64,000 nt of DNA. Origin: Atrichornis clamosus. Lineage: Eukaryota; Chordata; Aves; Passeriformes; Menuridae. Below are positions 22,495-35,800 of the stretch, in pieces; the first letter of the stretch is position 1, and each line of letters begins with the position of its first letter. The notes beneath the pieces are model-generated. The model was not told the origin of the DNA, made no database searches, and saw nothing but the letters and a program-made list of their open reading frames with translations. A program made the translations under genes and the position numbers. The DNA is taken from NCBI GenBank assembly GCA_013400975.1, contig WBMZ01000356.1, positions 620,001 to 684,000 on the forward strand, written 5' to 3'.

Positions 22495-25400
22495 CTGATA
22501 GGCAAGGAAAAATGATCAGACTGCAGTGAAGGTAAACGCCTACCGACAGAAACTGCTACATTTCAAGAATGGTGTATCATTCTCAGCTTTCACTCTTTTG
22601 ACAAGATTAAACAACCTGTTGTGACTCTTCAGAATATATTTTTCATAGCCAAGCCTGAGAATTAATCTTCCCCAAACTGCACAGATTTGGATCACGTGGA
22701 GGTCAGTAATATTGCAGCTTGTTGTACCTAATGAGTCCTGTCCTATAAAATGACTGAAATAAGCTAAGTAAATTGCTGTACAGAATTAGACTAACCAAAA
22801 GGTCCTATTCAAACTGTAATTCATCCTGTTTTTAATCATTTTGGCCACAAATCTTTTTGAAGACTCTCTGGCACATGTTGAATACCCACTCTTCCCAGGC
22901 ACCTGTCAGAAATGTCTGCTTGCTGCCTCTTGTGATTTGGGCACCAGAAAAATAATAATGGATGGATGTCCTCCCATAGGTTATATACTAATACTTTCAT
23001 CAGTGAACTGCAAAAAAACAGTTTGAGGGAACAAAGACATTTTCTACATCCAAATTTATTTCTTTCCACTCCAGAAATCATTGTACACTGCAGAGAAGGG
23101 GCTTGGAAGCCCAGAGGGTGACTTTCAAGCAGTGTCACCTCTTCTTGGCAGCAGAGTTTTGGCCTTGTTCTCAGCAGTTTTGTGGCTCATAAAGACAAAT
23201 CTGAATGTTTGTGTGTACATGGGGCAGTAGCAGCTCATCTGCATGTTCTCGAGTTAAAAAAAACCCAAACAAAAACAAGGTCAGGAATTTAAAAAATGCT
23301 CTGAAGGTTACTCAGTGAAAATAACTACAATATTCCAAACCTGTCTTGCATTTTTTCTGCTGTCATTTGCATCCTTGTGGGTGCCCCTGGAGCCCCCAGC
23401 CTTTCCCAAACCTGCTGTCTCACCTGTGTGGAGCCTGATGGAGCAGACCCAGTCTTCCAGCTGAACCTGCAGCTGTAGGCCCCCATGAACCCTCAATACC
23501 AGCTCATTAAATTGCTCTTTAAATTGCTAAATCGTCTGTTTGTCAAGAAGTAGCAATGCCTCAGGGCAGAAATTCTATTTTCTGTATTTGTAGCCAATGC
23601 ACAGGAGCAGCATTCAGGCTGCTAAAAAATGTCAGATATTTAAAAGACAGGCTGCTCTTCCAATTGAAAGCCTGAAATAATGTTGCAGTTGTTTTATTCA
23701 ATCTTATCCTCTGAGCTATTTGGGTAACAAAGTCAAATGCAACATGAATAAAATCTCTCCTGAGAGAGTCCATTCAATGGCTTGTGAACTTGATAGCAAA
23801 CAGGATTTGAGCCACATGGACTTCCTTTGCCAGAAGACTGTTAAGGACCATTGACTTTTTAAAAAAGAGAACTATCGGATGCTTTTATGATAAAATCCCA
23901 CAACATTTACAGAAAAAAACCTCCAGGACATAAAAAAGCACTATAAATTTCAGGTGGGAGTATGGAAGTGGAGAGGATGGCTAAACTTGCCTCAGCAATT
24001 TGGGAAAATCAACCATAAAAGTAATTATGCTTCTGCTTAAGATCCAGATGGAGAAATTAATGGTAAACATTAGCAACTGGCTCATCTACCTTCAGTGCTC
24101 AAAATGTCTGACCCTGCGAAGAGCATTCAGAATAGATTTACAGTCAGTCAAGTTTATTAAGGGAAAAAACACTTCCAGCCTTGTTACATGGGTGAAATGA
24201 GTCATGAAGCACCTGCAGTAACCCAGTTCCGATAAGCAGGGCAGAGCTGGCAGACATGGATGTGGATGATGGAGTGGGCAGCACAGCTCTGCCTGGTACC
24301 CAGCAGGGCTGGCAGCAGCCTGTGGCAACTGAGTAACATGAACTGTGCATAACAATTTTTAGGGATATCTAAAAATGTCATAGTCTCATTTCCCAGCCTC
24401 CAGAGTGAGAGTGTATTAAGAAGCCAAATCTATGTCTCTTTTGCTAAAATGTCTTCCTCGACCCTTCCCCTTTACTTTTTTTAATCTTAGGAAAATATGA
24501 TTAAAAGAAAGGGAAGAATGGGAATAAAACTTTTTTAATGCATGAATTTTAATGCATGTAGTATAAAAGAAAACTAAAAAACTTTGGAAGATCTTCTCTT
24601 AATAAATATGAAAGACTGAGAGTCAAATTGTGTCCTTCACTAAACTTCCAATGGGAAGAGAAAATCAGAAGTGCAAGGAGAGGATGAAGATGAGGTAGAT
24701 AGTTCTTTAGCAGCTACCCTAACTGTAGAAGATGTAAAACTGAATCACTGAAGCACCAAAAAGACCAAATTCTATTTTCAGCCATGCAGCTAAGGGAAAT
24801 AAAGGCAAAGGAGGGTAACCTTACAGCTCTGGCCAGGATACAATTTGCCCATGCTTTGAATATATTCATATTTTCAAGCACTGTCATAGCAAACACCTTT
24901 TCATGCAAATAGCCCTGGGTTAGTTAACGATTCTTCTTCTAGGACATGATTTTCTCATGCATTGCTGAAGTAAAATGCTTGTAAGACCTCTTCAGGAGTT
25001 TTAGTTAATTGCAACGTACAGAGTTGGGCTGTTAATGAGCACAGTGCTTCATTTCCTCCCTCCAATAACAAAATCAATGTGTGTGTGTCCCCCATTCGTA
25101 TTCTGGTGTTGATTTTTCTAGGCTTTGAGCACTAGCAGAGCTGATAGCTCCTGATGGAAGCAGCAGGGTATCAGCAGTAAGGAAAATCAGGCCACTGTGA
25201 TTAATAAACCATCCAATTTAAAACTCGGTAGTGTGGCTGTCAGTCAAGTTTGCCGGCTGTAGACCTGTCTGAAGCAGAGCAAAAGCACCTCAGCTGGGAC
25301 AGGCTGCTCTACCAAGGCACAGCTCTCGGAAGGGTGATGTGCCACAGGGGTAGCATTTCGCCCCTAGGGATCATGGCACCTTTCCAGCATAGGTCACAGA

Positions 25401-27879
25401 AAAAAAACCCCCAAAAAACCCAAGCAAACAAAACTACTAAACAAAAAGAGGAACGGCTGCATTTCCTTTTATTTCAGTCCATTTTGTCCGTTGAGGGAAC
25501 TGAAAAACCACCCTTTGGTCTGTGTTGATCAATGCAGCCTGGTCACTAGACAGTAGTAGCAAAACATCTAGCAGGCAGGTTTTTTACAGAACAGAGAGAG
25601 AAAAACTAGGGCAAATCTACCTTTTTCTTCCCCCACTCCAGATGACAACGAATTTATGCCTCTTTAGTGGTCCCCTAAATCTCATCTCAGGTGACCCTAG
25701 TGAGCTAATCACCTTTTCTCTCATCATTAGCCAAGGAAGAGAGTAATCCATCCTGTGACCTATCTCTCTACGCTCTTGCAATTCTTAGGTTATTGGGAAG
25801 AAGGTGTAAATCCATCCTCCTAATGGGGAGGATTACAGAGCTATGTGGAACAATTAGAGCTGGTTTGCTATTTGCAGCACATTTACTTCCCTTCCCAACT
25901 AAAAGGCAGAATGGGAAAGTAAAACTGCATGTCATTTCAAGCAGTCTCCTCACCAGCCTCTCTTCAGCAGGTGTGCTGAAAAGATCTGCTATGCTGAAAA
26001 GATTTGCCCGTCCCCATCCCCTGTCACTTTTCTTTTGGCTGGGTTGTTTTTAATGTGCATCTCTTCCCTAAACTGATTCATCACAAAGATTCACCAGCAG
26101 CTGTAGTGCTCGAAGAGGCAGCAAAGCTCGAGGGACTGCTGATATCCCCTTACAAAGACTTCTTGGGAAACCCTCAGGTCAGGGACAGAAGCCCTCCTGA
26201 AGTGTGTTTATCTCTGAAGAGCCGATAATTAGGACAAAGTTTCTAAATCCCATAATAAGCAGCAGAGATAGGAGCACTGGTCAATAGGAAACTCAAAAGA
26301 GTGTTGGGAACCTTGCAGGCTTTTAGAAATACAATGTTTCACAGTCCATTGGAGGGAGGTGATGCCGTGCTCTGTAGATGTTTATGTGCATCTGTGTTTA
26401 ACATCGAGGTAAACACCTGCAGAACTGCGTATTTTTGTGGGAAGTGGAATTAGAAGACTAAATTACTTATTTGACCTTATCTTTTAGACTTTCACAACGT
26501 AGAACTAGTAAGGGAACTGAATTTCAGAGGAGGTAAAACAGTGATTTGAAGGGCAATGTCTCTGAAGATCCAAGTTCTTTTTGCAAATGAGAAATTTTAG
26601 CAGGTGAGAAAGTGAAAAATAAGCAGGTCAAAATAGATCAATAATGTGCCCAACTGAGAGGAAATGTACATTTATTTGTCTCATTGAAATTTGTTAGGAG
26701 ACTTAAGCTTTTGTGAAAGAATTTAAACACATTAAGGTTTACAGATATTTGAATCGAGAAGTGTGCCAATCTAATTAGAACTAGCATCAGCTTTTTAAGG
26801 TTCATGCAAACATGTCTGATGATTTCTCACAAAAGGAAGTTCACCCACAGGAAACTACTGCATGCTTCTGGATGTATTTGTGAGATACCTGCAAGAGGTT
26901 CAAAAGAATCCAGATAATTAACTTGGAGACAAATAAGTTAACTCTCTGGACATTGTATCTTTATAATTTTAATGTAACTATGCAGCTACAATTTTGTTTC
27001 CCAATTTTTTGTTTTAAATTAATCCAGGATACCAAGCCCTGAGGAGAAGTTAAAACAGAAAAGGACAAAGCAATATCATAATGAAAAAGAATTTCTTGGA
27101 GTTTTCTAGTGGCAAAAACTTTAATATTAATTTCAAAGGTGAACTTGGGAGCTTATTGGTGACTCCCATTTCAGATATCATGGGTGACAAATGTAAAATG
27201 TATATTGCTTTGAGCATCGGACTAAACTCACATGGTTGACTGTGTTCACCAGAATCAAAACATGTAGTGACAGGAACTGGTGTGTTTAGAGTTCTCCTAA
27301 GGGAAAAGTGGATGAAACTACCAGAGGTAATGCTGATTTCTGAAGCCATGATGCAAAACAACAGTTAATAGGTTTTCATTTCCTACCTAAGTGAAATGTA
27401 ACTGCCAGTGTATCAGTTACAATCATGTTGGCAGGTGTTTAATTGCTTATGCATATTTGAACCTCAGTTGCTTCATTAGACAAGTTTTACTTCACCCCTG
27501 AGACTGCTGAGTAAATAGAAAGCATCCCCAGAAGCCATCAAAAGTTTCAGTAGCTGCCAAGAGTAACTCACCAATTTCCAAAAAATAAAGGAGTAAATGT
27601 TAGTCTTGACAGGAGGTTGCAGGAGGAAGGCTGGCAACAGATACAACATTATATTACAGGTTAGTTGCAAAACTGTGTACTATCTATTGTATTTGGTTTC
27701 TCCCTTTCCTCTCAAAATGTAGTACATACAGCATTAAAAGTCTGGTCTCAGTGTCAGACACTGCTAATGGCTGCCTGTGCACTGTCAGCAGAAAAGGGTT
27801 CCTGTCTGGCAGAAACTCTGGTGAGCTACTTGCATATTGCATAAAACTTAGGATCAAAGGCATTTACTAGGATACTTAC
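22495..27879 (-). other. ARHGAP28: ARHGAP28 intron between exons 2 and 3
   Basis: This stretch of about 5.4 kb is bounded by phase 0 splice sites. Human ARHGAP28, as I recall it, has about 60 more residues at this junction, so an in-phase exon may hide here. I did not find one with matching sequence. A splice-site pair enclosing 43 bp at 23424-23466 is discussed in the findings. No transposon was recognised. Confidence 0.6.
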
Positions 27880-28097
27880 AGAGGAGTCACTGGTGCCAAA
27901 GATGTCTCGCACATCCCGGACTGTGTGCTTGTTCTTCTTCCTCAGGGTCTGAGTGTAAGTGTTGTACCTCTTCTGTACAGCAGCAGCTTGAGTTCTGGTC
28001 AGAGTGGACAGCAGGGCTTGGCCATCCTCCTCTTCAGCTCCTGAGATCAACGTAGATAAACCTACGTCTTGCAGCCATTCTGCCTCCAGTTCCCCTT
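27880..28097 (-). CDS. ARHGAP28: ARHGAP28 exon 2 (conserved N-terminal block)
   Basis: It encodes residues 68-140. The motifs ELEAEWLQDVGLSTLISG, LLSTLTRTQAAAVQKRY and VRDVRDIFGTSDSS are diagnostic for the ARHGAP28/18 family and closest to ARHGAP28. The acceptor is ccacag|AAGGGG and the donor is TCCTCT|GTAAGT. The exon opens in phase 1, in agreement with exon 1, and closes in phase 0. The exact function of this block is not known to me. The basic stretch RYNTYTQTLRKKNK may bind partners or membrane (inference). Confidence 0.95.
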
Positions 28098-31000
28098 CTG
28101 TGGACAAAGAGAGTGTGTTACTAGGCCTGGCAAGGGAGGGAGAGGGGGCCTGGGAAAGGAGTTGGCATGATGCACTGCTGCCATAGCCTTTACCTTGAGA
28201 AAACTCTAATCCCAACATTTCTTAGGCCACAAGTGCAAGTTAAGTTAGTTTTGTTAACACATTGTCAACTTTCATTTTGTCAGTGTCTGCATAGGAGAGG
28301 CTTATCAGGAGAACAGAAGAGGCATTTCATGAGCATACATGTATGAAGAAGGCAGCAGAGTAACTAGCCTGACACAGCAAGGTCCCTAAAAATTAACCCC
28401 TAATTCCAGAGCATGAATCCCCTCTGTTACCATTTACGCCACACTTACCATTTGCAGCGCACTGTACTGGATAAAACCATTTGGCTGATGGAAATTAAAT
28501 TGGTATTCCAATTCAAATAAACAGACGTACTGAATATAAGTGTACAACAGAATAATGTATTTGCACACTAGTGATGCAATTTGAGATGCCAGAGGGTCAG
28601 CTGGTAGTCAGGCAACTGCTGAAGAAGCCACACTGAGGGAAGGATGATGTCCACTTAGTCCAACAGCTTGTTTTGAACAAGATGATTAAGAACCAGAGCT
28701 GCTTACTAAAGAACAAGGGTCAGGAAGGGGTAGGTATCAAAGAGGTCAGATAGGGAAGGGAGATGCAGAAATAGCCATGCTTGCACACTAGGTATCATCC
28801 TAATTTCTAATAATTGAAGACTTGCTAGCACTGTACACCTCAGTGTTTCTTGATATCTCAACTATTGACTAATATGTTCTTGAATCCTGTCCAACACCTG
28901 CTTCCAACTGGTTCAACACTGCAATTGGCTCCATACTGAGATGATGCACTATGTGAAAAACTGTTTTCTATCCTGGCTCTATTGGACGGGGGCAGGGAAG
29001 CTTCTGGCATCTTTTCACAGAGCCACACCTGCAGTCCCCTCACTACTAAAACCTGTTCATGTGAATTCAATACAGGTTTTCAGCTTGCTACCTGTTACAT
29101 TAAATGAATATGCCCTTCATTACCTGACTGGGGAAGCAAGCTGAAAACCTTATCTGACTAGGAGAAGGTCCCAATCTACATTCTCTAAATGATTTAGTAA
29201 TTTTAAATTTTGCTGTCATTGCTTTTTGTCTGCTTTTTAAAGTAAACAATCATAGTCTTTTAAAATCTCTCTTCACGTAGGAGATTTTGAGGTCCTTCAT
29301 TTCAGTTTTGTGAGCAAACCTAGCTCAGCAGTATGCTGCTTGACACAGGACAGTAATTTCATTCCAGATCTGACTGAAGAAAAGGTACTACAAATAAACA
29401 TGTCAAACAGGAAATGGATTAATTTGCAGCATGTTCTATAAAACAACTAGTCAAAGCACTTATTGTTCTTGTCCCAGTGCCGGTCTTAATGGCAGGTTGG
29501 TATTTCCACTCTCCCTTTATTGCCTTTTCTTGACATCAGAATGCAGCCTGATTGATGGACACCAGTTTGCTGCACTTTGGCAGTTAGAATCACAAAAGAG
29601 AAAATTACACGACTGAGCTGTAGGGACAAGCAAAAGCATCTTATGCATGTGCCATCACTGACTTCATTGTTAACTGCCCTGCCTCTTTACAAGGCACTAC
29701 AAAAATAGCTGCTTCTAAAACCCCTGCTCTGTGTTAGCCAGGGGTGTGACCAGCCCTGTATCCCATGAAATGGCTTGTCTCTCTGCTCTTATCCTTTCTG
29801 TATCCACAGACAGGATTACAGACTGCTCCTTTCCCTTCTTTGTAAGCTCTGAACCAGTGATTCTTCTGCCATTCTCACTCTTCTTTCTAAGAAGGTCTCT
29901 TCTCATTCTTGTGTGCTGCTGTCAGAGCCACATCTGTCCATGTTCCAGTTTTTAAATTATATTAATTTTGGCTTTTGTTCTGACATATTCTTTCCAAGAA
30001 TTGAGTTTTTAATCAAACTTGGTTTTCATGATGCTATGAAAAATACTAGGCAGAGATTAAATTCTGCCTGCTTACCAGTCACCTTCAGACTTGTTTTCTC
30101 TGGCTTTTGCCCTTTTCCTGTTCCAACCACTCACAAACAATAGGCTAAGACATAGCAACAGCAATCAGAGGAGTAAAACTAGTAAGGAGAAGGAATTTAT
30201 GCATTAAAAAACCCTCAAATGTTATGACACATTGGTATTAAATAAAGGTTAAAACCGCTCCAATGCTGTTTATCAAAGCACTATTTTTATAGTGTTAGCT
30301 ACTTATACAGTCTTGATAACGTGTTTGATTCCACTCCACCAGAAGACAAACAGATAATTGAGAGGGTAATCCTCTTTTTCTTATAGAGATTGCTAAGAGC
30401 GAGGTGTGCCTTGCTCTGAATTTCATATGTAATCTGAAATAACTCACAGTATTCAAGCCTTGTAACACAAAGTTGTAAAGCAATTCTACACATCATCGAG
30501 ATCTTAAATACCCCATGACTTTCTCCTCCTGTACATTCTCATCCCTTGTGTTACTTGTTATGATCTTCTGTTCTTTTTTGACCGTATTTACTAGCACCAA
30601 CAGAGTAAGTGTGCTGTTGTCTGCCCCTTGCACATGTTTTTTGGCAAACCACATTGTGGTTTTGGCAGTATCAGTATCTGACTGATATCACCCTTTGGTC
30701 TCCTTCTCAAGGATCTTCATCTCCTCCTCTCAAAGACATCTCAAAGGATGATGAATATTTGCTTTTATTTTGCCCTGAGGGTTTCCACATTGATTTTTAT
30801 TGGTTTTGATCCTTGGAAAGGAGCATTATCCTATTAAGACCTTAACAGAACTCACTATTACTTCCAAGATTTATAATCCCAGACTGAATATATTCCTGAT
30901 GTTAATCACTAGGACAAACACTGCCTGATTGTGTGTGGGTGTATGCTATATATATATATATATGTTAAAGACAACAATATGAAGGTAAATGAAGTGTGGA

Positions 31001-32634
31001 GATGTATTGCATTTTGACTTGCAGTCTCATTTTTAATTCAGGACAAAGGGGAAAAAAATCAATGCAATGTAATGAGGTGTAATCAGACAAAGGGTAACAT
31101 GGGACTGTAGCAGAGTTTGGGCTGTTGTGAAGATGTAGTTTAGAAGTGAAGAGACTGATGGAAAAGTTTCTGGAAAATTAGCTCCTGTATTGCCTTGTCC
31201 TACTAACTTATCCAGCTTGGTAACTCACAGATTTGTGACATTCCCCTGACCATGCAGACAAGACAGGGACATCTGTCAGTGCATTCTGACAACTGCAAGG
31301 AGGAGACACCAAGAGGTTCACAATCTCCTTCTGGAGGCTCCAAGCTAAAGGGTATGATCAGACAGTAATTTTACCAATAAAGAATAGAGGAGTGCAGTTT
31401 GGATTCAAGGTGCCTGACCACAAGGCACACAGTGGACCAAGATTTCTGGTGAACTGGTCTTCTCCCTTTGCTTCCAGGACAGTCCAACTGGGAATTAGTG
31501 AGTGGGTGGTGTTTCCCATGGAAACAGTACATGGTTGGAGCTAGATAACTCTGTGTGTGTTACTGACCATGACTGATTGCGTATTTGGTTGCTTAATAAA
31601 GTAGTACATTTCCCCACTTTTCACCATTCTTCCTGGTACTGAATTAATGACATCCCATTGCACGTCAAGGTAAAAAAAACCCCATCATCACTCGTGTTAA
31701 TAATTCTATGGAAAGAACACACCATTGTTTCAAAATCTACCCCATGATCAGCAGTTACCAGACTAGTGGCCGTGAGCCACAGAGTGTTTGTAGCAGTTAC
31801 CAGTGGGTCATGACCTCCGAAGAAATTTGGTTCATTCTGTAGTAACACCTGGTATTTTGTGTTGCACAATATAATGCATTTGTAAGTGGGGTCCTAACTG
31901 GAAAAAGTATGAGGACTGCTGTTCTAGATGTTATCAAAACATCTAACACAAAGCTGCATTGCAACAAGCCAGCGTACACTACTGCATGGTTTTTCAAATA
32001 CAGTACAAATCAAGAGAGGGAAAACCATTAAGGTAACAGAATGAGGTAGTAATACCTTCAGGATATGTTGTATAAGTGATGAATTAATTTGGTCAAGTGG
32101 GGAGTCTGAATGATGTAGGCATCCATATATTCAGACTTATCTCTAAACTCTCCTTGAATTGTATCTAGCCAAAAACTGCTTCAAGACTTTAATAACTTCT
32201 ACATTGTATCCTACCAAATGCCAGAAAATTTAAAATTCCAGCATAGTAAATGAACCTTTTGCTACTTTAAACGTTTTGGTTTAGTCTATTTAATGATGAA
32301 GATTTAGTTCTCACTGAGTGCCTTTCTTTTCTGAACTACATCAAATCAGTCCTTCTGAAGCATAAATAAGATCAATGTAAAAAAACTTCAGGGGACAATT
32401 GCTGGTTCCAGTGGATAAACCAGACCGAATTATTTCTTGTTTCTTTCCAGTGACAAGAAAATTGTTTCTTTCCAGTGACTGACTGTGATGTTCAGAAGTG
32501 GAGCTACAATGGTCATAGACCCAGCCTAGTAGTTTTGCTCATACTGAGTGACACAGGGAAGGAGATCAGGGCATGACTCTTTAGAGAGGAGGCAAACCCA
32601 AGGTTGTTGGAAGAAGTGGTGTTTGTGTGCTCAC
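28098..32634 (-). other. ARHGAP28: ARHGAP28 intron between exons 1 and 2
   Basis: This is a phase 1 intron of about 4.5 kb. It is AT-rich. A short TA run lies near 30948-30964 and a small direct repeat of TTTCTTTCCAGTGAC near 32440-32476. No further exon or recognisable transposon was seen. Confidence 0.8.
30944..30964. repeat. (TA)n microsatellite
   Basis: A short TA dinucleotide run in the intron between exons 1 and 2, preceded by a GT-rich stretch. Confidence 0.9.
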
Positions 32635-32837
32635 CATCAGCAGGTTTGAACTCCAAGAGCATTGCTTCTTCAGCTCCATCTTCACTACTCTCCTTGATGC
32701 TCTCTACTTCACACCAGAAGTCTTCCATGGAAGTGCTGTCCACGGAGGCCTGCGAATTGGAGCGGCTGAATGCAGGAGGAGGTGCTGACTCACTGGAAAG
32801 CATCCTGTTAATTCTTCGACAACGTGGGAGAGACTTT
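32635..32837 (-). CDS. ARHGAP28: ARHGAP28 exon 1 of those seen (N-terminal Ser-rich region)
   Basis: It encodes residues 1-67, from KSLPRCRRINRM to LEFKPAD. The acceptor is a good pyrimidine tract, tctgtcttttcag, at the high-coordinate end, and the donor is GATG|GTGAGC. The exon starts with one base that completes a codon from an upstream exon and ends in phase 1. The Met at residue 12 (MLSSES) matches the start of a shorter human isoform as I recall it, so translation could begin here. The SRSNSQASVDS stretch is Ser-rich and likely phosphorylated (inference). It is followed by the acidic MEDFWCEVESIKESSEDG. Confidence 0.93.
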
Positions 32838-35800
32838 CTGAAAAGAGACAGAGATACAAACAAAATTATATTTCTATCGTGCCAACCTGTGCCATGCAAA
32901 TGGAGTAGGCAACAAGGGCTTGACCCGTAACTGTACCAGGGAGAAGGGAGCAAAATTTCAGAGGCCCAGTACATAGTCCTGGTAATTGCCATGATCTCTG
33001 TTGCTTATAACAATTGTGGCTGGACATGTATTTTGCATCTAATAATTTATCTCTTTAATGTCCTCCAAAGTTTTCTACTCTAGAGGGGAACTCAGGAAAT
33101 GCCATTTCTATTTCTAATACTGATATCCCTTTAATGAGACACTGGAAAACTATCTTCACTTCTTTGTGCCTCAGGTTCTCTTTCTACCCCTTGTTTTGCT
33201 TACTGGCTGAAATGCTTCAGTGCAAACTTCTCTGGGGAAAAATAATGAGACTTGGGAACCCTGAAATATTTCACAAACCCATCTTCGCTCCAGAAAAGAA
33301 TTTAAAACTTGATATATTTTAATGTGAAAGAATAATTATCTTTTATTTGAAAACCCATTAAAAAAGATCTTTTTTTCCTTAAGTTAAAGTAATTTTTAAC
33401 AAAATTTGTCTTTGAATCAAAATAGTATATTCTAGGTCAAACAGAAGGTTTTGGTCACAGGTTTAAAAAAATTATGATTCACTAAAAATCAAGTTTCAAG
33501 TTAAGATTCAATATGGTGATTGAATTAAAACAAGTTTTGTTCCTTACTCTGGTTCTTCTTGTCTTTTCTCACTGTAAGTACTTGCAGCTGAAGACAGTTA
33601 TACAAATTCATTCAAAACCTTATCCAACACCCACCATGAAAACCTTGTCTGACTTTGCTCTTACGCATTATTATGAGGGCAATACTGTAAACAGCTTTTG
33701 CAAGTGTCATTACATAATACAGTAATCAGTAATAATAAACACGACAATATTTGTACATAGGATTTAGGATGTAACACAATTTTGGCAGAGAGCTAGACCG
33801 TAGGAATTAATGGAAAATTCTGTCATAAGATCTTCTGACCTCCACTTGTCTGAATTAATTCACATGCAGTTTCCCTCTCTTCTGTATGGCATGATCCTGC
33901 CAACATGCCTTTGTTTAAAACCACAGGCATCACTTTTACTCCACTAAAAGAAAGGTATTTCCCTTTCAGAATTTCCCTCCTTATCAAAGTTTTCCTAATG
34001 GATGTATAAACAATATATTATTTAATAAAGCTGACTGAGCATTCTTCTCCCTCATTGTGCTGCTGCCTCTGCTTCAACCTTCCTTGCCAGTGAAGGGCTG
34101 GCTGCTTCCTTGGGGCTTGTAGAGCATCCTACTTTGTCTGGGCTGTTTCTTTTGGGCAAGGTCTGAGCCCCAGGCTGGGGATCTGTGGAGCACAACAAAT
34201 CCAGCTTTGGACATGATCTGGCTTTACAAAAGGCAAAGCTCTGACCCTTGCCTCTTTTTGAACATGGGCAGGTATAATATGGATGATTCAGTTGCCACAC
34301 CAGCCCCTGTGCTCTTGGACAGCTGCTGGGAACCAAAGTTTCCTGATGGGTGACAACATTGCAGCAAGAGAAAACACGCTATGGGGTGGTGGAGACACGT
34401 TCTCCAGGAAGAGAAGTGCTGTCTTCAGTCTTCCTCTCCTTTTTCCCCCTCATAAACAGATTGTTTGCTTTAAAACACAGTGCTGAAACTGTTATTGTTT
34501 TAATTAAAACAAGCCACAGTCACCAAATCCGAGAAGAATTTGTGACACAAGTGTGGTTAAAGCTATTTGAGTGCTTTCGACGCAGCTCTGCCTCTGGGGA
34601 GACGTGAGTTTCAGTTGGCTTTTGTTTGCAAAGCCTCAGATGACTGTGGTACCTGATAAATTATAATCACTGGAATTATGTATCTGGACATGTCGGCCTC
34701 TGGGTTTTTTCCATGGATTTTCCTTTCTTTAATGGATTCACTTATCTCTCTTCCCTGCATTAGCAAGTAAGAAAAAATCCCCAAGTCTCGCAGGACTTAA
34801 ATGTGATGAGTTAATACTGTACCAAGCGTCCCCAGGCAGAGGTTTTAACCAGAAGCAGCAGAACCTCTGAGAAGCAGCCAGAAAACCCCATCTCTTCAGC
34901 TGGGAGCTGTGTGAGATGGGGGAAACAGCTCCAACCAACCAATTGCTTCCTGCTGTGAAAAGCTGAGCTCTTTTGTTTGAAAGGTGATAGTGAACACAAA
35001 CAAGGAAAAAAGGCAAAACTTCCTGGTACTCTAATGGTGTTTGGGGCCCCTGTTCACTGGACACTGTGCAGCAGAGGAGACACCACGGCCTGGTGTCCAT
35101 CCTCCTGTTGCAGCTTGTCCCTCACCAGCTTCCTCTTCAGCTCAGGACTCCGCCTGAGACTCCCACACTGCTGCCACTGCTGCCCCACGTCCCTGCTTAG
35201 TATAAACCTTTGTGAAAAATAAATCCCTACATGTGCTACATAGTACAGCCCAGAACTCCTGAGCCAGAAATTGCAGGAAGGAATGCTCTCACCATTCTGA
35301 AACCAAACACGAGCTGGGGCAAGAAGAGGGCACCCCTGATAGCATCACTGGCTCCCATCATTTAGTCATGGTCAGGGAATTTAAACATTTCCTGCCCTTG
35401 CAGTGTGAATCTTGACCACGACCTTTGTGCTCTTCAGGCACCACACCACACTGATCCTCGGGCTTCGACTCCATCAGCACTTCAACTGGCTCCAACTAAG
35501 GCTTTTTATTTCACCATATTAGGAAGAAAGAGGCTTGGTGGGTTGCTGCTTTTCTCTCCACAGAGAGTGTGCTTGTTTTGTAATATTACCATACCAAAAA
35601 GCTAAATGCAAAATAGACCACGTAGCACAGCAACAACTGCTGTGGCAACAAGCTTTGCCAAATACGTCTAAGGTTCCTGAGTAATTAATGTACATTTACA
35701 ACCATATTAACAAGTACAGAAGCTTATTTGGAAAATCAGCTGAACAAACTCTCTCGAGAACTTCATATACGAGGACTGTTATCTCAACCTGGATTAAATC

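Larger units (their letters stand above)
2177..32837 (-). other. ARHGAP28: ARHGAP28 gene (coding span seen in the window; 5' end missing)
   Basis: Rho GTPase-activating protein 28 speeds GTP hydrolysis by Rho-family GTPases (RhoA in the known family) and so dampens actin stress-fibre signalling in the cytoplasm. Fourteen exons were found by reverse-strand translation. All internal splice sites are GT-AG, and the phases are compatible, giving 623 residues after a split first codon. Residues 1-277 are the N-terminal region with Ser-rich and acidic stretches. About 280-490 is the RhoGAP domain, with the arginine finger at Arg325 in GILRVPG, Lys364 and Arg368 in LLKMFIRELP, and Asn446 in APNLF. 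Residues 531-623 are the conserved C-terminus. The N-terminal motifs PRCRRINRM, EAEWLQDVGLSTLISG and TRTQAAAVQKRY and the C-terminal SKVSMAIQLN fit ARHGAP28 better than its paralogues ARHGAP18 and ARHGAP40. Human ARHGAP28 is about 729 residues, so a 5' coding exon and possibly linker exons are missing. The identification rests on remembered family sequences, not a search. Confidence 0.93.

Noticed and set aside
27572..27604. Possible 33-bp in-phase exon between exons 2 and 3
   Set aside because: The donor TTG|GTGAGT is good, but the acceptor is weak. The encoded peptide (TNIYSFIFWKL) is hydrophobic and unlike the linker expected there.
31730..31870. Possible hAT-type transposon remnant (GGGTCATGACC-like word)
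   Set aside because: Only a short word is suggestive. No terminal inverted repeats or target duplication were seen.
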